From an uncultured Eubacteriales bacterium (GTDB lineage Bacteria; Bacillota; Clostridia; Peptostreptococcales; Anaerovoracaceae): 64,000 nucleotides of DNA. Below, one piece after another: positions 1 through 7,019 of the stretch. Below the pieces are notes generated by a model. That model had not been told where the DNA came from, ran no database searches, and saw nothing but the letters and a program-made list of their open reading frames with translations. Positions within the stretch are counted from its first letter, which is position 1. Each line of letters opens with the position of its first letter. The position numbers and the translations under genes are program-made. Location of the stretch: positions 1 to 64,000 of the forward strand of contig CADBKM010000007.1 of assembly GCA_902795265.1 (NCBI GenBank). Direction: 5' to 3'.

Positions 1-32
1 TCAGCAGAGATTTTTACGCCCTTCCTTTCCAT
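1..32 (-). CDS. Possible 5' end of a minus-strand gene (partial)
   Basis: On the minus strand an ATG at 32-30 is preceded by a GGAGGGAG ribosome-site-like stretch (41-48), and the frame stays open to the window edge (first residues MERKGVKISA). Only ten codons are visible, so no product can be named. The putative ribosome site lies in the 3' arm of the terminator hairpin at 41-90, so it may be a chance match to that purine-rich arm. Confidence 0.25.
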   Translation of the reverse strand, partial: MERKGVKISA

Positions 33-35
33 AAG

Positions 36-90
36 AAAAACTCCCTCCATGATTAACAGTTTTATTTTTTACTGTCTCTCATAGAGGGAG
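36..90 (-). terminator. Rho-independent terminator of the S8 protease gene
   Basis: Read on the minus strand, CTCCCTC...ACAGT (90 down to 71) pairs imperfectly with ACTGT...GAGGGAG (60 down to 41) around an A/T-rich loop. It is followed by five Ts (40-36). It lies about 55 bases beyond the protease stop codon. Confidence 0.7.
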
Positions 91-113
91 CATATCATTG
101 CAGATCCCCCTTT

Positions 114-144
114 TGGTACAGTCAGAACCGTCCCTACTGTACCA
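114..144. repeat. GGGACGGTTC-type interspersed repeat, copy 1
   Basis: A 31-base element whose ends TGGTACAGT and ACTGTACCA are perfect inverted repeats around an asymmetric core (GGGACGGTTC on the minus strand). It abuts the protease stop codon (TAG, complement of 145-147) with no base between. The same core recurs near 4.3, 23.4, 41.6, 51.6 and 61.1 kb. Confidence 0.85.
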
Positions 145-2154
145 CTATCTCGTTTTTATCTTTTTAGCGGTGGACCAGTTCGAATAGTAGGTCTGCCCGT
201 TTACTTTCATAAATGTGCGGACGCGCACATAATAGCGTTTTTTAGCTTTCAGCCTCTTAATCTTTTTATAAGATTTCTTGTACCCCTTTACCGTTACGGT
301 CCTCACCTGTTTGGTAAACCTTTTGTTGGTCGCAAGCTGTATCTGGTAGCCATCGATCCTGCGGTCAGGCATCTTCATCGACTGCTTCTTCCACCTGACG
401 GTGATCGCTTTTCGGGACCGTATCAGCTTCTTCACCTTCGTCCCGGCAGGATTTATTTTATAGCTCAGGTACTTGGTCCCGCTCAGGTTTGGATATATCC
501 CGTGGACTGCAGCGACTGCAGTGCCTACCCGGTCACAGTTGGAGTGAGTTACATAAAAGTCCGTATCCTTCACAGCCGTGTAAGTATCGCCATCGACAGT
601 CCGGGTCGCCTCATCCTCAACTTCAGCAGGATAGTTCCTTTTGCCGGTATATGTAAATGCGCTTTGCTTAAGTTTAAAGCTGTAGCCTTGTATGCCCGGC
701 ACAACAGGTACGGGCTCTTCGTCGCTTGCAAATATCGGCATGCCGTATGTTTCTTCGCAGAAGTACATGCCCTCCGGCTGGCTCGTGCTCGAACGCACAA
801 GCTCATCGAGCGTGCTGTTGATCTCCTGCGGGGTAAAATCCGGATTGGCGAGTTTTACCATTGCCATTGCGGCTGCTATATGCGGTGTCGACATGGACGT
901 TCCGCTGTTCGTGACGTAGGCTGCTTCAGATGCCTTTCCGGCGCTCACGATCTTGGTGCCCGGAGCAGCGTAGGTTATAAGGTCGCCGTCGCTTGGATAT
1001 TCTCTGGTTAGCTCCAGCTTGCCGTCCACGAAGGACAGCTGCGAAACACCTTCTACATAAGGAGAAGTCGCAGGGTAACGAGGCGGCTCGGTGCTGCTGT
1101 TTCCTGCCGCGGCAACGCACATGATCCCGTACTTCTCACGCAGTTCCTGAAAAACAGGGTCGAGCAGAGCGATCGTATCAGAATACTTTTTATCGTAGCC
1201 GAAGCTCATATTGATCACATCCGCACCGTGGTCCCTGGCATATAAAAGCGAAACGTACAAGTTGTCCGTAGCGCCTTTTTCCTGCGGGAACAGCTTGAGC
1301 GGCATCAGCTTCACCTGGTGTGATGTACCATCTGCAAGAATGCCGGCAACATGGGTGCCGTGGCCGTTGTTGTCTACACTGACCGGACCGTCAGTCTCAG
1401 AAGCGAAGCTCGCGTCTTCGTTGATGATCAGCCGGCTTTCGGTGTTGCCCTTGGCATCAGTATACGAGAACATCTCGTGCGTCGCATTCACGCCGGAATC
1501 GAGCACTGCGACTATGACCGGATCTTCCGGATCAGGCTCATCCTGATACTCATCACGTGCCGTGTCGAGGTGCATCAGGTCCACGCCATATGACGCCGAA
1601 TCATGGTCGGGTGTAGCGGTCGTTGTCGTCTGAGCAGGAGTGTCCAGCAGCTCAAGAGGCCTGTCTATGAACACCCTGTCATCTCCGAGCTCGGTGCAAA
1701 GGTCTTTATACGCGCTCTTTGTGGCTGCAGGAGTCTCATACTCGAGCAGATAGAATGCGCCGGTCGTGTAATACACGGAGCTGATCGCACCATGGCTGTC
1801 CGCGAGAGTTCCTTCATCTATAAATAACATGAGCCGCTTTAGCGAGAACTGCGATGTGCCCTCCGGGTCCGGATCACCGGTGGCCTCGGTGTACTCCGCC
1901 GGAGTCTCGCAAACTATGGTTTCAGGGTCCTCCGGATTCGGAACAACAGTCTCTGCCCCGGTCTCAGGTGCAGCAAGCGCCTCGGTATCCTCCGCTTCGG
2001 CTTCCGTAGTCTCCATCTGCTCTAACGCGCTCGCCGTACCATCTGTTTCCGCGAAAGCTATCTGCGCATCAAAAGGGAGACCGCAGCACAAAAGCGCTGC
2101 TGCGAGCATAACCGTAAAAGCTTTATTCAGAATCCGCCTTGCCTTACGATCCAT
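145..2154 (-). CDS. Secreted subtilisin-like serine protease (S8 family) with C-terminal fibronectin-like module
   Basis: This is a 669-residue exported protease. A signal peptide (residues about 1-35, ending AFA) is followed by an acidic Glu/Ala/Thr-rich stretch (40-100) and a propeptide-like region. The S8 catalytic domain spans about 185-465. The triad and oxyanion residues are all present: Asp219 (AVLDSG), His265 (GHGTHVAG), Asn352 (AAAGNS) and Ser420 (GTSMSTPH), so it should be active. The last about 95 residues form a lysine-rich fibronectin-type-III-like module ending YYSNWSTAKKIKTR. The two giant surface proteins at 43.3 and 51.8 kb end in the same type of module. There is no LPXTG motif. 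The start is the ATG with GGAAG just upstream. The gene is divergent from the next one. It probably processes or sheds surface proteins; the substrate is unknown. Confidence 0.95.
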   Translation of the reverse strand: MDRKARRILNKAFTVMLAAALLCCGLPFDAQIAFAETDGTASALEQMETTEAEAEDTEALAAPETGAETVVPNPEDPETIVCETPAEYTEATGDPDPEGTSQFSLKRLMLFIDEGTLADSHGAISSVYYTTGAFYLLEYETPAATKSAYKDLCTELGDDRVFIDRPLELLDTPAQTTTTATPDHDSASYGVDLMHLDTARDEYQDEPDPEDPVIVAVLDSGVNATHEMFSYTDAKGNTESRLIINEDASFASETDGPVSVDNNGHGTHVAGILADGTSHQVKLMPLKLFPQEKGATDNLYVSLLYARDHGADVINMSFGYDKKYSDTIALLDPVFQELREKYGIMCVAAAGNSSTEPPRYPATSPYVEGVSQLSFVDGKLELTREYPSDGDLITYAAPGTKIVSAGKASEAAYVTNSGTSMSTPHIAAAMAMVKLANPDFTPQEINSTLDELVRSSTSQPEGMYFCEETYGMPIFASDEEPVPVVPGIQGYSFKLKQSAFTYTGKRNYPAEVEDEATRTVDGDTYTAVKDTDFYVTHSNCDRVGTAVAAVHGIYPNLSGTKYLSYKINPAGTKVKKLIRSRKAITVRWKKQSMKMPDRRIDGYQIQLATNKRFTKQVRTVTVKGYKKSYKKIKRLKAKKRYYVRVRTFMKVNGQTYYSNWSTAKKIKTR

Positions 2155-2334
2155 ATCTTCCGTCCCAAAAATATCGCTTAAATTTGTCAGTACAAATTTA
2201 TTTGAGAAGAGAGACTGTTGTCAAGAAATTCTGCTTCAGTTAAAGGCAATGCGCGAGAGGGCAAGGCATTGCTGTCATGAAGCGCAACAAGAATATTGAC
2301 AAATGTTAACGTCTATCACAAGAACATGGATATA

Positions 2335-2343
2335 TGCTAAAAT
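2335..2343 (+). promoter_or_regulatory. Extended -10 promoter candidate for the wall-binding-repeat gene
   Basis: TGCTAAAAT fits an extended -10 (TGnTAnAAT). It lies about 60 bases before the start codon, with AAGGAGG at 2391-2397. No good -35 sits 17 bases upstream; the TTGACA at 2296-2301 is too far away to pair with it. Confidence 0.45.
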
Positions 2344-2408
2344 AATCTTCGGCAACCAATTCTATTATTTGGAATGGCACCGGTACATGGAAGGAGGATA
2401 ATAGGTTG

Positions 2409-4250
2409 ATGAAGAAAAAAGGTCTTATTTATCTGCTCGCGTTACTGATGGCATTTAGCCCGGCTGCGGTATTTGCTGATGCAGTCGACGGCGCAGAAGA
2501 TGAGGGTACTCCGATCGTGATGGATGAAGAGGTAACCACAGAGGATCCTGAAGCGGTCGTTGAGGGCGAAGAGGCACTTCCTGCTGAGCAGGGAGAAGCA
2601 GTTGAGGCGGAAGAAGCTGCAGCACCGGAAGCAGCTGCTGAAGCAGAAGAGCCGGTTGAGATAACCCTCCAGGCAGAAGATGACACTTACACCTGGGTAG
2701 AGGGAAGCGGTTATACCAAGGCCGAAAAGAACGGGCAAATCGCAACAGGCGTTTTCAAGGCAAAGAGAATCAAGAACGGTGAACCTGTCGGCACAAGCCT
2801 TTTCTATGCTGACAGCACCGGAGTCGTTCCGCATAAGGCTCAGCTCGTTACAGGATCAGGCTATACTCATGAGGTCAGCACTGAAGGAGAAGCATGGAAT
2901 GCGGTCAGCGGCAACTATACCTACCTTGTCACCTATCATGAGGAGTTTGACAATGGATTCTTCGTATACTGGCAGCAAGGCCTTAAAGAAGTCGATGGAA
3001 AGACTTACTACGTACAAGACAATGGTACGGTAAAAACTGCTGCAGGTGTTCAGGACATAAGCGGAGCGAAGTATTACATCAAGGACGGCGGTGAGGTCCA
3101 GATGACTGTAGGATTCACACCTGATCACAGGTACTATATCCCTAAGACAGACGGTAAGATTCTCACAACCAAGGGTCCGTTCAAGGCAAATGATGGAAAG
3201 ACTTACTTCGCAAATGACGGCGGAGTGATTCCTTCGACAGCAGGATTCTACGTTGAAGGAAACAACAAGTACTATGTCAATTCTGACGGTTCGGTTAAGA
3301 CTGACGCAGGATTCGTCACTGTAGATGGTAAGAAGTATCTTATCCAGTCAGGCGGCGCAATCAGAAACACAGCCGGCACTGTCAAAGTCGGCGCTAACTA
3401 CTATCTGGCAGAAGCAGGCGGAGCTATCCGCACCGCAACCGGTTTCTGCACGGTCGGCGCAACAAAGTACTACGTGATGAACAGCGACGGTGTGCTCAGA
3501 GTCAACAAGGCATTCAAGGTAAACGGAAACGCTTACCACGCTACGGCTAACGGAGCTATCGCAGTAGGCGTGCACAAGTGGGGCAAGTACTACTATTACT
3601 CGAAGGCCAGCGGTGCTATCCGCAAGAAAGTCGGCATTGTTAAGTGGAATGGCCATCGCTATCATGTCAAGAAGAGCGGCAAGGTCACCACTAACAAGAA
3701 GGTAAAGTATAAAGGCAAGTACTACATTGCAGCCAAGAATGGAAAGATCTACACCCGCATCTTCACATGGAAGAAGAACATGTACTATGCAAACGGCAAG
3801 GGCGTACTGAGAACGAAAGCCGGCGTATTCACATATGACGGATTCAAGTACGGCACCAAGAAGGGCGGCAAGATCTACAGAAGCACGCTGTTCACGATCG
3901 GAAGCAAGAAGTATCTCGCTCAGGCTGACGGCAAGCTCAAATTCGGATATCTCACATGGAATAAGAAACACTATCTCACAAATTCCAAGTACGAGATCAT
4001 CACGAAGAAGGGAATGTACACCTACAACAAGAATCAGTACTACGTCAAGAAGGGCGGAGTCATTCTCGTAAATGATTTCGTAGAGCACAATGACAAGTAC
4101 TACTATGCCGGATCTGACGGAGCGATCGTCAAGAAGCAGTTCAAGGCTAAGGGCTACACATGGCACCCGAACTCAAAGACAGGCGAGATCTCGATCGAAG
4201 AGTATTCAAGGATCGATCCTGACGTAGCTCCGAAAGAGGAGAAAAATTAG
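2409..4250 (+). CDS. Secreted protein with about 20 degenerate cell-wall/choline-binding-type repeats
   Basis: This 613-residue protein begins with a signal peptide (MKKKGLIYLLALLMAF, cleavage near residue 25 after VFA). A very acidic Glu/Ala-rich linker runs to about residue 85. From about residue 185 to near the end there are some 20 tandem units of about 20-22 residues of the form GKxYYxxxxGxIxTxxGF. This matches the beta-hairpin plan of choline- and glucan-binding repeats. Most units lack the tryptophans that make the choline cage, and the second half is strongly lysine-rich. No enzymatic domain is present. A TTG at 2406 is also well placed behind AAGGAGG (2391-2397), so the true start could be one codon earlier. 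A role in binding an anionic surface polymer is an inference from the repeat type, the charge and the LicD genes downstream. Confidence 0.85.
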   Translation: MKKKGLIYLLALLMAFSPAAVFADAVDGAEDEGTPIVMDEEVTTEDPEAVVEGEEALPAEQGEAVEAEEAAAPEAAAEAEEPVEITLQAEDDTYTWVEGSGYTKAEKNGQIATGVFKAKRIKNGEPVGTSLFYADSTGVVPHKAQLVTGSGYTHEVSTEGEAWNAVSGNYTYLVTYHEEFDNGFFVYWQQGLKEVDGKTYYVQDNGTVKTAAGVQDISGAKYYIKDGGEVQMTVGFTPDHRYYIPKTDGKILTTKGPFKANDGKTYFANDGGVIPSTAGFYVEGNNKYYVNSDGSVKTDAGFVTVDGKKYLIQSGGAIRNTAGTVKVGANYYLAEAGGAIRTATGFCTVGATKYYVMNSDGVLRVNKAFKVNGNAYHATANGAIAVGVHKWGKYYYYSKASGAIRKKVGIVKWNGHRYHVKKSGKVTTNKKVKYKGKYYIAAKNGKIYTRIFTWKKNMYYANGKGVLRTKAGVFTYDGFKYGTKKGGKIYRSTLFTIGSKKYLAQADGKLKFGYLTWNKKHYLTNSKYEIITKKGMYTYNKNQYYVKKGGVILVNDFVEHNDKYYYAGSDGAIVKKQFKAKGYTWHPNSKTGEISIEEYSRIDPDVAPKEEKN

Positions 4251-4274
4251 CGGGATGCAGCAGACGATTCCGCC

Positions 4275-4307
4275 TGGTACATCAGGGACGGTTCTGACTG
4301 TACCACT
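4275..4307 (+). repeat. GGGACGGTTC-type repeat, copy 2a
   Basis: A forward-oriented copy beginning TGGTACATCAGGGACGGTTC and ending GTACCACT. It lies 25 bases after the stop codon of the wall-binding-repeat gene and just before its terminator. Confidence 0.85.
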
Positions 4308-4329
4308 CTTAAAAGCAGACATGAAAAGA

Positions 4330-4360
4330 GAGGATGCCAGCGTGGCATCCTCTTTATTTA
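4330..4360 (+). terminator. Rho-independent terminator after the wall-binding-repeat gene
   Basis: A perfect stem GAGGATGCCA / TGGCATCCTC with a three-base loop (GCG) is followed by TTTATTTA. It is flanked on both sides by oppositely oriented copies of the GGGACGGTTC repeat. Confidence 0.92.
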
Positions 4361-4364
4361 GCTG

Positions 4365-4400
4365 AAGTGGTACAGTCAGAACCGTCCCTCCTGACCCACT
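4365..4400 (-). repeat. GGGACGGTTC-type repeat, copy 2b (inverted)
   Basis: A reverse-oriented copy: on the minus strand it reads AGTGGGTCAGGAGGGACGG and continues to GTACCACTT. With copy 2a it brackets the terminator at 4330-4360. Confidence 0.85.
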
Positions 4401-4403
4401 ATA

Positions 4404-4412
4404 TGATATAAT
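4404..4412 (+). promoter_or_regulatory. Extended -10 promoter of the DJ-1/PfpI gene
   Basis: TGATATAAT is a perfect extended -10 (TGnTATAAT), 38 bases before the ATG. No -35 consensus is present. It begins four bases after the end of repeat copy 2b. Confidence 0.6.
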
Positions 4413-4450
4413 GGAAAAAAGCAACTGATAAAACCTGATGGAGTATTGAT

Positions 4451-5002
4451 ATGAAAGCAATAGTTTTTCTGGGCGACGGCTTTGAAGAGTGTGAAGCCCT
4501 TATAACGGTAGATATTCTCAGGAGAGCCGGCGTTGAAACAGTTATGGCATCTGTTATGGACAGGCGTCAGGTGGAATCTTCGAGAAACATAAAGGTGATA
4601 GCGGATGCGATGGCATCAGACATGGATTTTGAGCCGGTAGACCTTATAGTGCTGCCTGGCGGCCGCCTCGGTACCGAGAACATGGGCAAGAGCGATATAG
4701 TCGTTGAGGAGTGCCGGGAATTCGCGGCCGCCGAAGGCAAATATCTCGCGGCTATCTGCGCAGCGCCTTCTCTGCCGGCCTCTCTTGGCCTGCTCGAAGG
4801 CAAGCAGGCTACCTGCCACCCTGACTTCGAGGCCCACATGGCCGGCGCAGCCCTTACAGGGAAAAGTGTGGCCGTCGACGGCAACATAGTCACAGGCCAG
4901 GGCCTTGGAGCTACGTTTGACTTCGCCTTCACACTTGTAGACATGCTGGTCGGCAATGAAACAACGGAGCAGATTAAAAAAGCGATCTGTTACAGATATT
5001 GA
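4451..5002 (+). CDS. DJ-1/PfpI family protein
   Basis: This 183-residue cytoplasmic protein has the usual length and fold signature of the DJ-1/PfpI (ThiJ) family. The N-terminal GDGFEECEA motif holds the conserved glutamate next to the active site. The nucleophile elbow AAICAAPS (near residue 100) carries the reactive cysteine. Family members act as deglycase, chaperone or glyoxalase-like stress proteins; the substrate cannot be read from sequence. GGAG lies about 8 bases before the ATG, and the gene has its own extended -10 promoter. It is monocistronic in appearance: the following promoter and hairpin separate it from the polysaccharide cluster. Confidence 0.93.
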   Translation: MKAIVFLGDGFEECEALITVDILRRAGVETVMASVMDRRQVESSRNIKVIADAMASDMDFEPVDLIVLPGGRLGTENMGKSDIVVEECREFAAAEGKYLAAICAAPSLPASLGLLEGKQATCHPDFEAHMAGAALTGKSVAVDGNIVTGQGLGATFDFAFTLVDMLVGNETTEQIKKAICYRY

Positions 5003-5018
5003 AGATAGTGTGAATAAC

Positions 5019-5047
5019 TTGAATATAAGCCTCAATTCCTTTAAAAT
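5019..5047 (+). promoter_or_regulatory. Promoter of the polysaccharide cluster
   Basis: TTGAAT and TAAAAT are separated by exactly 17 bases, giving a start near 5054. The same boxes with the same 17-base spacing occur at 63649-63677. Transcripts from here enter the hairpin at 5071-5107 almost at once. Confidence 0.6.
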
Positions 5048-5070
5048 TAAGGCAATTGATGGAAAGGAGA

Positions 5071-5117
5071 GATAGTGCCTATACGAATCAATTGTAAAGG
5101 CGCTATCCTTTATTTTT
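5071..5117 (+). terminator. Terminator or leader attenuator before the polysaccharide cluster
   Basis: GATAGTGCCT (5071-5080) pairs with AGGCGCTATC (5098-5107, one G-U pair) across a 17-base loop, followed by CTTTATTTTT. It may simply end DJ-1 transcripts. However, the only clear promoter for the cluster lies upstream of it, which favours an attenuator. GTG at 5074, behind AAGGAG at 5064-5069, opens a 14-codon reading frame inside the hairpin (MPIRINCKGAILYF, stop 5116-5118 region), a possible leader peptide. Confidence 0.6.
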
Positions 5118-5120
5118 GAA

Positions 5121-5142
5121 CGGACGCAGCGCCCGGTTTTTT
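5121..5142 (+). terminator. Second, weaker hairpin with T-run in the cluster leader
   Basis: CGG-A-CG (5121-5126) pairs with CG-C-CCG (5130-5135) around a CAG loop with one internal mismatch, and a run of six Ts follows at 5137-5142. The stem is short. It lies directly between the first hairpin and the first gene. Confidence 0.3.
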
Positions 5143-5160
5143 GGAGTGCCAAAACTGCAT

Positions 5161-7005
5161 ATGAACGTAAAAAAGAGAACAAGCACAGCAATATTTGTAT
5201 TAATGGATATAGCGACAGCGATAATCAGCGCTGTCATGCCTTATGTATTGCGATTCGGTATTTTTTCAATTCAGACTGGCGTGGCCAGATCATTCTTTAT
5301 GATCACGCTCAAGTGGCTTCCACTCGACATCGCAATATTTATCGGGGTCAATGTTGCGCTCAGACTGTACAACAGAGTGTGGACTTATGCCAGCGTAGGT
5401 GAATTGTACGACTGCGCTAAATCGGCTGTGATCACAGAAGCTATTTACATAGTCTATAAAATGCTTCTGGGAATATACATGTTCCGCAGCTATTACCCGT
5501 TCAATATTCTTATCCTGGGTCTGCTTCTCGGCTTTTCGAGGCTGATCGTAAGAATCGTCAGAGGCGCAGAAAAAAGACGCAATAAGAAAGGCGATACACG
5601 CAACGTAATGATCGTCGGCGGAGGCGCTGCAGCCACCATGCTCATAAAAGAGTATCAGCTGAGCAGAAACCGCATCAAAGTATGCTGCATTATAGATGAC
5701 AATCCTGAGAAGAAAGGAAAGAGACTCAACGATATCCCTATCATCGGCGGAAGAGAGAACATCGTTGACGCGGCGGACAAGTACAACGTTGATGAAATAG
5801 TCATAGCCATTCCATCAGCAGCACCGGCAGATGTGCGCGACATCATTACGATTTGTCAGGAGACAAATGCCAGAGTCAGAAGACTGCCTGCGATCGCAAG
5901 CACACTGACTGACTCGCTCAGTTCCGCAGTAAGAGACGTAAACTACGAAGACCTCCTGGGAAGGGATTCTGTCATCATAAAGAATCCGGAACTGCATAAT
6001 TTTATCCATGACAAGGTGGTCATGGTCACAGGCGGAGGAGGCTCAATAGGCTCGGAACTTTGCAGACAGATAATCGCGAATGAGCCGAAAAAGCTTGTGA
6101 TCGTCGATATATATGAGAATTCGACATACGAGCTCGAAATGGAGCTCAGACGCTACTACCCTAACGCGGACTTTGAGGTTCTTATAGCATCTGTCAGAGA
6201 TTATGACAGACTCGAGACCATCTTCGCGAAGTACAGGCCTGATGTGATATATCACGCGGCAGCTCACAAGCATGTGCCGCTGATGGAGACATCGCCAAAC
6301 GAGGCTATCAAGAACAACTGCCTCGGTACTCTTAACCTGGCGAAACTGTCAGACAAGTACAAGGTAAAGAGATTCGTGATGATCTCGACGGACAAGGCTG
6401 TCCGCCCGACCAACGTAATGGGTGCCACAAAGCGCATCTGCGAAATGATAGTCCAGACTTACAACAAGAGGTCTGAAACGGAGTTCGTGGCAGTCAGATT
6501 CGGTAACGTGCTTGGATCGAACGGGTCGGTAATCCCGCTCTTCCTGAAACAGATCGAAGAAGGCGGCCCGGTAACACTTACACACAGGGAGATCACCAGA
6601 TTCTTCATGACCATTCCTGAAGCGGTATCGCTGGTACTGACTGCCGGACTCATGGCTAAGGGCGGAGAGATATTCATCCTCGATATGGGCGAACCGGTCA
6701 AGATCTACGACCTTGCGTGCAACCTTATCCGCATGAAGGGGTATGAGCCTGAGAAAGATATAAAGATCGAGGTTGTCGGCCTCAGGCCGGGAGAAAAACT
6801 CTACGAAGAGCTTCTGATGGCTGAAGAGGGCCTGCAGGAGACAGATAATAAGAAAATACACATAGGCAAACCGATTGAGCTTGATGAAGAGGTATTCCTT
6901 TCAAAGCTTGACAAGCTGATAGACAAGGCTGAAGACAACATGGCAGACATCCGCAAAGATATCAAGGACATCTGCCCGACATATCAGCCGAGAACATGGG
7001 ATTAA
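5161..7005 (+). CDS. Membrane-bound nucleoside-diphosphate-sugar 4,6-dehydratase (CapD/PglF/WbpM type)
   Basis: About 614 residues. Four transmembrane segments lie in the first about 130 residues. A CoA-binding-like Rossmann domain (IVGGGAAATM) comes next. The catalytic SDR domain starts near residue 280 with the NAD motif TGGGGSIGSE and carries STDKAVRPTNVMGATK, where Met replaces the usual Tyr of YxxxK, as is normal for this family. Relatives dehydrate UDP-GlcNAc to a 4-keto-6-deoxy sugar on the inner membrane face, the first step towards QuiNAc, FucNAc or diNAcBac. The frame is open upstream to a TTG at 5116. I prefer ATG 5161 because it places the first helix normally, although GGAG (5143-5146) is 14 bases away. 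The product could be reduced by the epimerase domain of the next gene. Confidence 0.9.
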   Translation: MNVKKRTSTAIFVLMDIATAIISAVMPYVLRFGIFSIQTGVARSFFMITLKWLPLDIAIFIGVNVALRLYNRVWTYASVGELYDCAKSAVITEAIYIVYKMLLGIYMFRSYYPFNILILGLLLGFSRLIVRIVRGAEKRRNKKGDTRNVMIVGGGAAATMLIKEYQLSRNRIKVCCIIDDNPEKKGKRLNDIPIIGGRENIVDAADKYNVDEIVIAIPSAAPADVRDIITICQETNARVRRLPAIASTLTDSLSSAVRDVNYEDLLGRDSVIIKNPELHNFIHDKVVMVTGGGGSIGSELCRQIIANEPKKLVIVDIYENSTYELEMELRRYYPNADFEVLIASVRDYDRLETIFAKYRPDVIYHAAAHKHVPLMETSPNEAIKNNCLGTLNLAKLSDKYKVKRFVMISTDKAVRPTNVMGATKRICEMIVQTYNKRSETEFVAVRFGNVLGSNGSVIPLFLKQIEEGGPVTLTHREITRFFMTIPEAVSLVLTAGLMAKGGEIFILDMGEPVKIYDLACNLIRMKGYEPEKDIKIEVVGLRPGEKLYEELLMAEEGLQETDNKKIHIGKPIELDEEVFLSKLDKLIDKAEDNMADIRKDIKDICPTYQPRTWD

Positions 7006-7019
7006 GGCGGAATACATTT

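Noticed and set aside
2296..2301. TTGACA as a -35 box
   Set aside because: No -10 sequence lies 16-18 bases downstream; the better candidate is the extended -10 at 2335-2343, which is too far away to pair with it.
3348..4166. Minus-strand open frame (272 codons)
   Set aside because: Antisense of the repeat region of the wall-binding protein; its periodic pattern only mirrors the coding repeats.
5116..5160. TTG start for the dehydratase gene
   Set aside because: The extra 15 residues would be read from the leader hairpins and have no ribosome site; ATG 5161 gives the normal membrane start.
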